Positions 51,874-64,000 of a stretch of DNA of 64,000 nucleotides are shown here, piece after piece. Source of the stretch: Varroa destructor (Eukaryota; Arthropoda; Arachnida; Mesostigmata; Varroidae); the NCBI RefSeq assembly GCF_002443255.2, contig NW_019211457.1:38725126-38789125 (forward strand), given 5' to 3'. The position numbers were made by a program, and so were the translations under genes. The notes beneath the pieces were generated by a model, which had not been told where the DNA came from, ran no database searches, and saw only the letters and a program-made list of their open reading frames with translations. Positions within the stretch are counted from its first letter, which is position 1. Every line of letters starts with the position of its first letter.

Positions 51874-52756
51874 GTCGCGTTGGTCTTCGTCAGCCCTGTT
51901 GTCGCGGAGGTGGATAAATGGATCGATGGAGACCCTATGGTAGTCCTTATAGAGAGGTGCTTATTGGTAACGTGGATTTCTCAAAAGCAGGTGGACAGGT
52001 TTCAGCTGTACGGGTGCCTTGACCCGAGCGTGTGGTGTATCTTAGTTTTCTTTGTAATTGCTTTAGCTTCTTCTCGCTTAGCCGTGGAGATCGCATTAAA
52101 GCAATTTGGACTTGAACTGAAGTCTTTTTTCAGTTTCCCCTGCACAGAGTGTTCCCACAAAGTAACGTAGTCGCGTAAGCAAATTAAACTAGGCCTACAT
52201 GACACATGCATCATCAGTCACTAAATTTACGTTTAGAATTGCATGTGCTTCGAAGGACCTAAAAAAGAACTAATAATTATGTGGTGGGATACAGTAGCAG
52301 CATTTAGGAATCCTGCCATAAGTGCAAGAAACTGTCTCAGCTGTTTGTTACGCCTCTTACGCCGAGTTCATATAATTTTTCTAATATGACAATTATCTCT
52401 CAATTTAAAAGCTACATTTGACTTATAGCAAATGGCATTAAATTACCTGTAATGTTGTCCGTGTGCAGGAATACAGGGTATCCCGGTGGTTGGCGTCCAG
52501 TTGTGAAGAGGTAACTGCTTCCTAATGAGTTCATATGTGCTAGTCTACTTTGCATATTGTCTATGTTTGATCTTCCTGTGCCGATATTTTTTCAGTGACG
52601 GTACGATTGAATTTTATGGCTGTTCTCAGTAGCGTACTGACGTCAACTCTGCTTGTTCGGAATAGTTCAGAACCACTGAATAATTACCAAGATATTTTAC
52701 TGTTTCCCAGGGTGCGCGTCTTGACTGAAGCCAAAGCGGCTTTTCACATCATTTTT
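51874..52756 (+). pseudogene. Second ionotropic receptor copy, partial and probably broken
   Basis: Two segments align residue for residue with the intact receptor upstream. 51874-52161 (acceptor TTACAG, phase 0, same as its counterpart) matches the end of S1 and M1: VALVFVSPVV for GAIAYANPGI, DPMVVLI for DPMEILV, then LLVTW and PSVWCILVFFVIALA. 52596-52756 (acceptor TTTTTTCAG) matches the end of M3 and the start of S2: VLTSTLLV and NNYQDILLF for ELTSTMLI and NSYEDILLF, ending at the same phase 0. The pore and first half of M3 should lie between. A 42-nt segment at 52469-52510 (EYRVSRWLASSCEE) has splice signals and a matching Arg/Trp pattern, but it ends in phase 0 while the next needs phase 1, and a direct join hits a stop. 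No S1 start, rest of S2 or M4 was found. It is probably a decayed tandem duplicate, although missed exons cannot be excluded. Confidence 0.6.
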
Positions 52757-55700
52757 GTGATACGAATATATTGCAAGCCGTAGTAATATTGCGTCTAATT
52801 CAGATAATTCGCAGATATTAAATTAGAAGGACCGTGCAAACTGCTTCCGGTAAATGTTCGGTTTTATGAATATTTTTTTACACAAGCACCATATGACGGA
52901 TTCAGCAGCAGTTTTTGCCAAGTGTCTTGTATCTATTTCTCGCATGGTACTTGTAAAGTCCATCCTAAGTTTTTGAAACAACAATGGAAAACGTAAGTTT
53001 CTCTTGCATACGTCTTGAAACGCGCGTAATGACGTGTTAAATCGATATTCTTCTTAGTGAATTTGATCCTCTAGGTAGGTTACTGCTAAGAAACACGTAT
53101 TGTCTATAATAGAATAAGAAACTCGCTCTAAAACAGCTCCTAGTGAATTTCACTTGACTTTCGTGTTATCGTTTTCTGCCTGATTAACTATTCTAACGAC
53201 GTAAAATTTCGAATATAATGTATCTAAGAATCGAAAACGACTCCGTCACCCCACTAGGCATCACCTATAAGCGTGCTATGTAGTCGCGTATAGGTAGTGT
53301 AAATATGGTGACTTGCCTTACAATTAATTTGCTCGAAATTATCCACTTTATTTAAGTGGGCATTTGAAAATGGGTTGTCTTTTTCCGGGGATCTAGAACA
53401 GCTTTGTTCACTCAGTTGGCCCCTCGCGTAATCCCTGTACGAAGCTTATTCAACCTAATTTTTAAAATTTTCAGTCCACTCCCGATTTGCTTGTGCTAAT
53501 GTCGCGAGTCAATATCGTTCGACTTACAGTAAGTAGAGTTCTACTTACTGCCAATGTCTTCTAAAGTTGAAACACACCAGGTCGTATCCAAAGAAGACTG
53601 CGTAAAGGTTAAACCATAGCTTTCGTAATTTCCTGATGACCTGATGACGGTGGACAAATGAGTTATTACAGTTTCGCTATTGATATCTTTGACTCGATTT
53701 TTAGTGACTGAAGTCTAAAAACCACCGAAGCAATGATCTGGATGTGAACCCAGTGTGCATAATGCACTTTTTAGTTGCCTAAGAAAAAAACTATTCCATG
53801 AAAGAAGGAAACATGTCGTCTAAGCCTCTGTGCTTTTACAGATAATATTAACAACTTTTTTTTAAGTAGAATTATGCATTTGTTCCTATGACATACCGAA
53901 TCTAGTAGTCCTTATAGCAGCAGCGCAAGGTGCCTTAAAAACATTGACTATTTAACAAAGTGACAAACGTGTTCCTGTAATTACATCGTTCAACTGCTTT
54001 GACAGACAGAACGCGTCGGACAGCGGAAGCGCATCTGTATGGAAAGGCCATCGAACGACTAACACGCGACAGCATTGAGTATCTCATGCCTCGACACAAC
54101 AAACTGCATTCGCTAACTCACGAGGGACTCGCAGGCCATTTGTGTTGCTAATGGAGAAATACGTCATGGCCACCATAGTTTACCCGGTCGAAACTATTGG
54201 AGATCGCTTGAAAAGCAATTATCTTACTTATTGCTGCTTGATTTTTATACGTGATATGATATTTAAACGTAAATAATGAGGAGTTGCCGATTTATTTTTT
54301 AAACTCGGACAAGATACTTGCAGCGTCGTTAATAATGCTAAGAGTAACTTCTTTTAATCTATATAGACCAGGCTACACTAGACAGATGTTTCTAAATCTC
54401 TGCTCTCACTATATTACAAATAGTAAAATCATGGTAACTACTCATTTTTAAAATATCTTTATTTGATTATATTTAATTTTTTTTCTTTCTCGTTATTTAT
54501 ACTATGTACATTTTATACAGAGAGGGCATGCCACGCACAGCCATGTGAAATACTATTACAGAAATGTATTGTTGTAGTTGTTGTGTGGATGCAGTTGTGG
54601 TTGTTAGTTCATTTCGATATTGTGGTCACTGGAGATACACTTCCTGAGCGGACTTCTGGCCATGGTTTTGATCTATAGCAGCTTGCTCTATTCAAAAAGC
54701 AAGAGACACACACACATATATATGTATGTATGTATATATGTAATATATCTATCTTTTTTATAATTGCTTGCTAATCATCGCTTTGTTATTGTTGTTGTGT
54801 GCGAATGTGTATGCATGAGCTCATTGTAAAAGCAAGACGTAGTGCCTCTCTATCTATAACCTGTGTCTCTTTCATTTTACGTTTTGACACTACATGCTAT
54901 TAATTAAAGTTATTCCATATCATTTTTACATATTCTCGTTTCATCTTGCAATTAAGCCTTTTTTTTAGAGTGTCTGAGATTAGCCAAAAGTAGGTCTACG
55001 AATGGGGCCGAAGCGTACTAATTTACAGTTACCTATTTATTCATCGACGAATACCGCATTTGCAATCGTAAAGCTGCCATAGCCCAACTGTAGATCTGTT
55101 ATCTTTATCGTCGAACCTGTGCACAAATATGTGCGTATTTCATACAGTTTCTCGTGTCTTTCTTTGTGAATGACCACCGTCATGTCGTCGAAGTCTGCAC
55201 TCTTTGTAGAGTTTTATGAGTCAATCAGTCAATGAAACAGTCTATCCGAATAGGTGTTGCGTATTGCGTTCATGAGGGGAATTTCTAAAATACATATTAT
55301 GGTTGTTTATTGCCGCTGCGATGGTGACCGTATGGTGGTTGCTTACATACTATTCCGCACAAACACATACACATATCTACGGCTACTGTTTTTCTACTGG
55401 AACAGAGCTGTTAATTATTTCGCTTCTATAATACGTCACTACTACACGTACTAATAAACACAACTAGGCAATTATGATGGCAAGCTACAAAATAGAACAA
55501 ATCACAATTGTTTGTTGGCTACTTTGTAATCACACACTACAGTAATAATACTGTTATTACTGCTAGAGCTACCAATTGTGACCGCGTTCATGTTGGCCCT
55601 CGTAGCTACTCGCTGTGAGCTACCTCTTGCAGATAAATAAGAACAAAACTAACCATAAAATTGCCTGGAATAAAAATTCCGAGCTGATAGGAGAAAATCG

Positions 55701-56780
55701 TGATACAGCATTGGCATGCATTTGAGGGTTTCTTTCGTAAAAAAATAAACAAACATTATAATGAGATCCAAAGCTACAGTTGTAAATTATTATGCAATAT
55801 TTACTGTCGCATGTATATGTAATTTGTATTCATGTGCCGCCCAGACTTGGCTCCAGGAATTAACCTGACCAGAAATGAATCTACCTTATTCCAGGCAAGA
55901 ATAGGAATTATCCTACTATTCCTTGAGTAGCAAACAAGACAGCGAGGCAACTCAATCTTCTCCTAGTAGTTTGTTTCTGTTGCTATATTCCGATGCATCT
56001 ATGTACTCTTCCATTATTTTTTGACAATTATTTTATCTATACAGCTATTGGTATGGTGTCCACTGGTATTTTTCGTTCAGCATCGCTGCTCCATCAACAT
56101 GCTTGCAAATATTTCTCACCGATACACCAGCAGAGTAATCGTGGAAACACACTTTGTCTGCCGGTAACATTTTTTTTTCTTAGTGTACAAGATTTTTTCA
56201 GCAACGTACCTCTAATGTCGTCCACTTCTCGATATTGTTATATGGTTTAAGACTGTTTTGGATCGTAGCAGTGCGTTCTTTGTATATGGCTTATTTATAA
56301 GAATGTAGCGACATCTTTATCTGTGTGTCACATATCTTTGCTAAGCTGTTAGATCCATTCACTTCGATTTACTGCTAACTATACACAGGCTTTGCACTTT
56401 CTATGAACTATTAATTACATACATATATAAATTAGTCCGTCTGGGATCATCAACCATGCATTTCTGATAGTAACGGTACTAATTAACGGCGTATGACTTT
56501 TTTCTCGTGGGTACCACTCTCTTTCAGCTACAGGCAGATATTCGCATTCTCCTGAAGTGGTTACAGATGTGAAACAATGCTGGCTTCATTTTTGCTACCA
56601 GATCGGCATCATTTTGACTGTCGCTTGTATCACTGATAAATTGGACCAGCACCAATTTTTCCCTAATATTTTCTCACTAATTATTTGTTAAATTTAGCAC
56701 TCTTTTCTTGCCTAGGCGCCTGATCGTTAGTCGCCGATAGGGCCTTTGGCTGTCGTTTCATTATAGCTAATGTACCTGAA
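52757..56780. other. Intergenic region with no recognised gene
   Basis: No exon with a known domain was found. A 47-codon open segment after a CTTTGACAG acceptor (54006-54151) ends HNKLHSLTHEG and then TGA-free sequence to TAA. It faintly recalls the S2 end of the receptor (ATHEGGF) and may be a remnant of the second copy. A compound CA/TA/TG array lies near 54704-54750. Confidence 0.45.
54704..54750. repeat. Compound (CA)n(TA)n(TG)n microsatellite
   Basis: GACACACACACA followed by a TATA run and TATG tetranucleotides over about 45 bases. Confidence 0.8.
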
Positions 56781-56786
56781 TTTATT
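56781..56786 (-). promoter_or_regulatory. Candidate polyadenylation signal of MEGF8
   Basis: TTTATT on the plus strand reads AATAAA on the coding strand, 67 bp after the MEGF8 stop codon. Its position fits a short 3' untranslated region. Confidence 0.45.
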
Positions 56787-56852
56787 TTTAATATTGCTAC
56801 CAACATTATTACTAGAATTATTTTCATACCGTGTAAATCATTACATTCATCG

Positions 56853-59800
56853 TCAACATCTCGAACTCAATGTTCCTCGGATCGATGTGAGAGCACTTCC
56901 TATGCAGAGGTGCACCGGAGCTCCAGTACCGCCCGGCAGATGAACAAGCATTGTAGTCACAGCTGCTTGGCCATCAGCGGTTGGTTCAACCGATACGGGC
57001 CGATATACGCCTCCCGGCAAACTAATGCTAGGGGCACAATTGCCGCTCTCGAAAGCTCGGGCAGCTTTTGGCGCATTTGGAACCAAATGCACCTGACTCT
57101 TGCTTTTACGTTTTGATTTTGACGACAACGGAGACAGCTCAACGAATCCCAATTCGTCACCGTCTTCCAGCGGGTACATTGTCGAAAATATGTGTGAGAA
57201 TGGACGATTAGCCATGTGCTGCATCTCGGCGGCCTGTAGGCGTCTGGCGCGCCGCAGGTCCATGCCCTGTTTAAGTTTCCAGATTACGACGCACATTGAC
57301 AGAAATAGAAAAAAACATGAGAAGAACACGGAAAAAAAAACAAATAAGTCAATTCGAGTTTGATCCTGTCGGAAGAACAGACTGCCGACACTGGTTTCAG
57401 ACACACCGCTCACCACCAGATAGAGTCGAGTACTCCGTAGATCGTAAACGTTCTGTAAAGGTGCCGAAACATGACGAATTTAATGTAAAAAGTTGATAAA
57501 AGTAAGAAAATGTAGTGTATGTCTGACACACGGGTAGATTACTTGTATTAAGCGATTATTACTCATTATTCAATATCAATGGCTGAATATTACATCAAAA
57601 TGAGAACTCTAGTGCGTACCTGTGGAATGGTGAGTACGAGTCGGTTGCGTAAGCTGCTAACAACGAGAAAATGGTGCGCCCTTTCCACCTCGACATAGGT
57701 AGTCAATCCACGAGCCTCTCGCTTCACGAGTCGGAGTATCTGCCGGGTCCCACCGGTGACTTCGAGCTGCGCGTTGGGATATTTGGCGAAGCCGGGAGTG
57801 TCCCGATGCACCGAATTGGCCCGAGGCGTTTCTCGCCGATGGTGAGCTGTCGCGGGTTTGATGAACTTCATGGTGGCAAATGACATATTTCCTGGTGCTG
57901 CGATTGGCGAAGGTCTAAACGATTCCTCACGAATCACGTCATAGCGAGGGTCAACGGCGACCTCGTGTATTCCGGTAGATTTATTGTATGTCACGACAAA
58001 AGTATCTTCTTTTGCTGCGAGGTAAAGGTCAACTTCGCCGATGGCTACATCGACCACGATCCGTATGTTGACATTCATATATCGTGGCTGAACTACAAAA
58101 AACATGGTCCGGCCCTGTGGCAAAGGAAAGGGTTCAGAATTGCATTCTCCTTGGTTTTCAGGGTCGAGGCAATAGTCCTGCTCGAGACGCATGTGCCGAT
58201 AGCATTGGTGACCATTAATCGGGATGCCTTGAAAGTTATCCTTGCACTTTGCGCACTGCAGGCTCCAGCATGATGAATGCTTTGTGCGCGAATTTGGGTT
58301 GCAGCTACGATCCGTCTCGGTATTGTTTCGGCATTGGCAACTTTCGCCCGTCAGCTTATCACATGTATCACCATGGCCATGGCACTCACAGGGTCGACAG
58401 CCGTTCCGGATATCGCCGTCACGGACAAAATAGCCGTCCCTACAGGTATCACAGGTGTTGCCTGTCGTATTGTTGCTGCAGTTAAGGCACACAGCCGTCT
58501 CGAGCGGGCCCGGATGGTTCAGGCCGATTTTGATCATGCTCTCGTAGTCAGCTGAAGCGTTGTAGACCTTCTCATCGACGCAGTACATCGAATGCCTTCA
58601 AATGCAAATGGTACGGGCATCATTAAACATAATAAATGAACTGTGTAATCGTGGAGATTTACGAAAAAAAAAAATGATAGTCACAGTTCTGGCTTGGCCA
58701 ATAGCTATTTACAGGTATTACATATTTAGTAGAGTTTAATCAATTCTTCGTAAAAACTTCTTCCTATCTTATAAAAAATTCTTATCGTGCCAAAATAGGA
58801 ACGCTAGAAAATATTGCTAAACATTTTGCATTATTACCTGTGACAGTAGTTGAAACACGAGACACATTTGGCTCCATTCGATGGATCGCCCACAAATCCA
58901 CTCATACATTCACTGCATTGAGGACCTTGTGTGTTGTTGCGACATTCGATACATTCCGATAGTTTGTCCGAACCCGCACAATCTGAGTGACCGTTGCAAT
59001 CACATGGAATACTGCAGTTAGCGCCGACGTAACCGAAATTACATTTACAGTCATTAGGTCGCACGCATTGTCCGTGAAAGCATCCTTGGCTGCATTCCGG
59101 TGTGCACATCTTTTCTTTGTCAAGCGTATACCCCTTCTGACAAATACATTCATAACCATTCTCTTTATCAACACACTGCTCCCTTTCTGAGTCACAGTCG
59201 TGATGTCCATTGCTACACTCGTTTTCCATAGGTCTTTTGAAGTAGTACCAGCCGACGTTGCTACCATGCGTTTGCAGCCACTTAGGTACATCACCAGGTA
59301 GCGGATGACCATGAAGGAATACAGTTCCATTTTGACAACTACCTCCTGTAGGGCCCTTCTTTCCTCCTTCCATACACAATCCTTGACCGTTAGCACCCAG
59401 TAGCGCACACCAGCCACAACGAGGATCAGCGAGGCAAAGTTTCGATTGTAAGTGATAGTGGCAAGGTGGTGAACAGATGTGCGAGGCTCCCTGAAGTAAC
59501 GGACCACACATGCCTCCTTCGCATCGGATAGGGGCATAGCTCGGCGAAATGCACTGGCCTAAAGCAGATGCCCACACGCACTGATGCCAACCCCCTTCAC
59601 CTCCGCTACTATCAAGACACGTAGTGCAGTTGTTGTACGAACCGCATCTTCTCGGACAAGCTCTGGGTGGATTCGATTCAACCGGATGGTTTACCTGATC
59701 TTTGATCGTCCTCCGTACACAGGTCCAATCATAGGTGGGTGTCTGACTGACGACGTGACGAAGTTCCCCGCTTCGCAACACCTGCCTCGTCCACATACAT

Positions 59801-62800
59801 TTACCAAGGTCGCGGCATTTCTCACATTCAGAAGCAACACAGCTTCGCTGGGGACATTGTTCTGGTAGGGTAACAAGAGACAATTCGTGCTGATTATGGC
59901 AGTCAGGTGCTGTCTGTATTGGGCAGGAATCACCCAATGGGATGCATCTTCCGCGCTGGCAGTCTGGGCACCACTGACAGACAGCCGACTGTAGGCCAGC
60001 CTTATCGCCTGGCCAACGTGCCACACAGTCGACGCAGTTCTCGAATTGGTGACAGGTTCGATTCTGCAACCAACTGATACTGCACCATCTACCAGGCTGT
60101 ATACTCGAGTTAGGCGTCTCCGTACAACTATAAAGAGAATAGACAGAAAGAACTATACATAGTTAATGGAATACATTTACGAAAATTATATAGTATCACA
60201 TCTTAGTGCAGATACACGTAGAACAATTTAACCTGGAAATGATAGTATCAGCGTTTGAGTGAAGTACGTTATATGCTGCTGCATTTTTAGAATACAAATT
60301 TAAAAGAAATAAAACCTACATATTGGTTTCGCCGGTTTTGAAACAAAACTGGTCATTCTTTTGTGGAGGATATGTATTGGTAGCATTCATTATGTAGCAA
60401 TAGGAACATCCGGGGTGGTCAAGACAGGCTATTCGCGCATTGTAATATAGCTTGCAAACGTCAGCAGGAATTGCGATCTGGAAAACAATAACCAGACGAA
60501 ACGTCAAAATTCATTAGCATATCTTTCTTTGTAGACCTCAAAATATAGGCCCAGGAGTATAAGCATTGACGTCAACTTCGGCGAGTGATTTTAAAATATA
60601 AGCTACTAGCTGGGAAGAAAAGACTTATACTTAGAAAATAGCTGCAGGTCTAGGTCCGATACTACCCTTTTGTATACATTTTCGAAAGCTTTGACTGACT
60701 TGGATTGCTTAAAAAAGAATATGGATTGTATACTCGAGAAAAACGGGTAACTTGAGTTTTGGATTTTTACCCTTTTAAACGCATTAGACCAGCAAATTCC
60801 AGAAATTGAAAAATAACGGGCACTGCTTTCTACTCGTATGACAAGTACACATCTGTAGTATATCATAACTGTATTAGTTCACGAGGTTATCCTATATGTG
60901 TATGAGATAAAACTATAATAGATCATATTTGATTAAAGAAAAAAATCACAGTTTTGATTTTCGGATGTTTTCGGCCTTCAGCTAATATGTTCATACGATT
61001 TTATTCATCATTTCTCTGCTTACTTTGTACAAGAAACCCTGTGGTTGACTAGTTGATCCTCCGTAGAGATAGATTTCCCCGTTCAGATTAACAGCGCTTG
61101 CGCTGCTGAATGCTGTTGGTGGCGTCCCGTCCACTCGAACATCTGTTTCATAAAAAAACAGAGTTGCACGTACGACAATTCGGATAAGCAATTGAACGCA
61201 CTTGGGCAATAATAAAAAATATTGTTTGGTCTAATTTAGTGCACCTATTGTGTGCATTTATTGTATACTCATTTATCAAAATGAAATCAATTTATCATCT
61301 ATGCGAGCCAGCCACCGTAGCGACAAATTAGTTTCCAATAATAAGGCTATACTTACAATAGCCTTCAAGCTGCATCCACGAGTTGCAATTGATATTATAA
61401 ACGTAACTTTCGACTGTGGCTTCAGTAGAAAGGTTTCGTCCTCCGACAATTAACATAAGATCACCAACCAGGGCAGATGAATGAAAGTATCGAGGCGACA
61501 AATGCGAATGTGGAGCTACCCGTTCATCTCCAGGAATCCTCGTCCATATACGCGTGCCTACATGGAGCGCAAATAAAGTGGATGATGGGGCAGGACCGTC
61601 TAAAAAAAAAGAGGTATAGGGACAAGTGAGCTTCTTGGAAGGTTTGATTAGAAAGCACTCACTAAGGCTAAGTGCAGCTATGTGAAACAGGAATCCGCTA
61701 CTATATTCTACTTAGCACACGCGGCGGATTTCTTGCAAAATCTATTCAAACTAAGGAAATGAATATGTATGAACTTCTTACCTGCTTCATAGAGAATTCC
61801 ACCAAAAATATAAATGCTGTCTGTTGGAGCGTGATATTCTGCCGAATGCCCATAGATACCTTCGGGCGAAGCGCCTGTTGTATTAAATACCTTGAACGTT
61901 GTATCTTGAATCGTATAGACCAGCGTCTTATCTTGAAATCCATTCTCCGGAGAGTAGCCCCCAACCATTAACAAACGCTTATTTTGAACATTAGTCAAAG
62001 TGCATCCAACGAGCGGAGGTACATCGGGGCTTGTCTGCAAAGCCAATAGGAATGTTCCATATTATTCGTACTGTTTTATTACCAAAAAATTTGAACGCCG
62101 TAGAATGAACATAGAGAGTAACAGTTATCTTAAGATCTTATCATAAAGCATCTCGTGTAACAGGAACAGCATTCCCGATAGAACCACATTTTTATAGAAA
62201 GTCTTAAACAGAACTACTTGTATATATATATTGCAGCGCTCCTTCTCACCCTATATAAGCATTTGGCTAATGCACGAAAGGTTCATTTCAATTTGTTTTA
62301 TGTTCATTTTGAAAATCGATTCCTCCAACCTTATATATATGCCGTGACACTTTACAGACATATAAAACATGAGTATTATGCACTTAAGCATCTTTGCATA
62401 GGCTCACTTAATGATTCTAGGAACAAAGTTAACATACCGAGATAGTTGTCCACGTGCGGAGTTCTGTGGCGAATTTCCAGAAGTCACCCATTGCAGAGAA
62501 CTGGCGATTCATTCCACCATAAACGTACATATCCATGCCGACCATAGTAGCGCAATGATGTCTTCGTGGTGATGGCATTTTGCTCTCGTCATGCGATACG
62601 TTAACCTTCTTCCATCGACTGAAATGGCGATCGTAAATGTACAATCGATTGCTATCCTGGTCCATTTGTGAAACGCCTCCGAACAACCATAGATGACGAT
62701 CTGGCTCACTAAGAAGTAGGGAGTGACCAAACTGCACGTCAGGCGGACTGTCCGTAGCGAAGTCAGCCACTTGTAACGACGGGAGCGTATCAGCCGAAAA

Positions 62801-64000
62801 TACACGTTCAACGTCGTAGAGTAACGTCCATACGACGCTTGCATTGGTGTCGAGACTTACGTCGCAGGCATCGCCACCCAGATTTCCACTACATCGACAA
62901 AGCGAATATGCCTAAGGGAAGAAGAAATACAAAGTCAAGTACACGATGTGAAAAACCACAAATATTATCATCAATACACAAAAAAAACCTGGTTATCCTG
63001 ATTAGGAACGTCGCTCTTTTGTAATTATAATCTGTTACAACTATAATTAAACAAAAATCGAAAATAGATGTTTGTACAACAGTGCCCTGACTACCTGTCG
63101 AACCTAGTAAACGGTGAAGGCTAATATAAGGTAACATCTAGACACTTACGCCATCGCACCCTCCTGACGGTTCAAGATGTTTCCGTGACAGGAGTGAGTT
63201 CGCTGAACACCCTTTCGGGCAGAGTTGTACCTCGCACGTAGGTCCGCTAAAACCTGGGCGGCAGATGCACAAGCCATCTTGACACACTCTGTTCTTGCCT
63301 AAGCAACCTTCAGGACACCACATTTGACGATATGTTGCGTTAAAGCCTTCGCCCATTTTTGAGCGGCGATAGTATACTGACAGTTGGTTAGTTTTAGAAG
63401 CAATTACGATCGGCTTATTGAGTTGGGTACCACAGAATGAACCAAGCAATTGCCCCGGAGAGTTGGTACTAAAGAGGCCCTCATAAACGTAAACGTGATT
63501 TGCTGGACACTTGATGTGTAGAGTCGCTCCGATCGTTAGCTGTATAGTGCTATGTTGCTGACCTTGCACGATCCATAGGCAGTGCTGAGGCAATAGTGCT
63601 GATCCCTTGCGAGAGCCTAGTGCGCCAAATTGCTCTGTAAGGAAAGGCTTATGATCGGTGCAGTCCTTGTAGCAAGTGCCGTTCTTCCTCGGGTCGCCAT
63701 AGTAGCCAAGCGTGCATCGTTCGCATAGCCGACCTTCCGTGTTATGTATGCAATGGCAGTCACCGGAAATCGGATCGCAAAAGTTCTTATCGGGATCGCC
63801 ATGACCGTTGCACTCACAGGGGGTACATCCCTCAGGTCTTGTGGCCTTGCCAAAGGCTCCCTTCACACAGCGATCGCACCGTGGTCCCGATGTGTGATGC
63901 CGACATTCATCGCATTTGTTTAGACCCTGACTACACTTCGAGTGGAAATTGCAGCCGCAATCATCTTCACAGAATTCTCCGGTCCAACCAATTTTGCAGA
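56853..64000 (-). CDS. MEGF8, C-terminal half (5' part outside window)
   Basis: Nine exons: 64000-63150 (open at the edge), 62911-62438, 62034-61782, 61599-61357, 61142-61024, 60477-60320, 60127-58838, 58595-57620 and 57452-56853. All have GT-AG borders and matching phases, giving 1,653 residues to TGA. In order: two laminin-type EGF repeats (CECNGHGD), a CUB domain, an EGF repeat (about 1-275); kelch blades (VYVYGG, LLMVGGY, LYGG; about 290-650); Cys-rich PSI repeats; a calcium-type EGF (NGYECICQKGY); further laminin-EGF repeats (CECHGHGDTCDKLTGE); one transmembrane helix near 1490-1512; and a 140-residue tail with MANRPF. A second CUB plus second kelch propeller before the helix separates MEGF8 from attractin. 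Vertebrate MEGF8 is a single-pass receptor-like protein. Its tail recruits the E3 ligase MGRN1 to lower Smoothened at the cell surface, and it also acts in BMP signalling and left-right patterning. Introns are short (about 100-700 bp). No frameshift was seen. Confidence 0.95.

Noticed and set aside
58834..60069. Internal methionines in long MEGF8 exons as separate genes
   Set aside because: Frames continue upstream to clean acceptors with matching phases, so these are exon interiors and not independent starts.
1..64000. CRISPR arrays, operons, insertion sequences or phage elements
   Set aside because: The window is intron-containing eukaryotic DNA and no regularly spaced repeat array was seen.

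Overview
The window is eukaryotic nuclear DNA. Genes are split by short GT–AG introns (about 80 bp to 2.5 kb), intergenic stretches are long and AT-rich, and microsatellites are common: (TA)n, (GTCC)n, (TGCC)n, (ATCG)n and poly-C. A 100-N assembly gap lies at 36189-36288. The gene content is an attractin-family MEGF8, ionotropic-receptor-like channels and carboxylesterase-fold pseudoenzymes. This points to an arthropod, plausibly a chelicerate such as a mite or tick. The order is inference only; no species marker is visible.

Layout. 1-9132: no gene recognised, one striking hairpin. 9133-18531: two minus-strand genes with carboxylesterase-like domains. Gene A is at 9197-13066 and gene B at 15837-18531. 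Both have Gly at the catalytic serine and both lack the HGGG oxyanion motif and the catalytic histidine, so they look like secreted non-catalytic members of the family. 18532-42500: gene-poor, with only weak single-exon candidates. 42.5-48.75 kb: a plus-strand ionotropic receptor (iGluR-related) gene whose last four exons splice together in perfect phase, with several unassigned coding-like segments upstream. 51.87-52.76 kb: a diverged, apparently broken tandem paralogue. 56853-64000: the C-terminal 1,653 residues of MEGF8 on the minus strand in nine exons with consistent splice phases; its 5' part lies beyond the window.

The loci do not form one pathway. The esterase-like pair are probably adhesion or ligand-binding proteins. 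The receptor pair are predicted ligand-gated channels. MEGF8 is a large membrane protein that, in vertebrates, recruits an E3 ligase to tune Hedgehog signalling. The tandem pairing of two unrelated families suggests local duplication. Start sites and 5' exons of the receptor genes, and the joints in both esterase-like genes, remain uncertain and are flagged.
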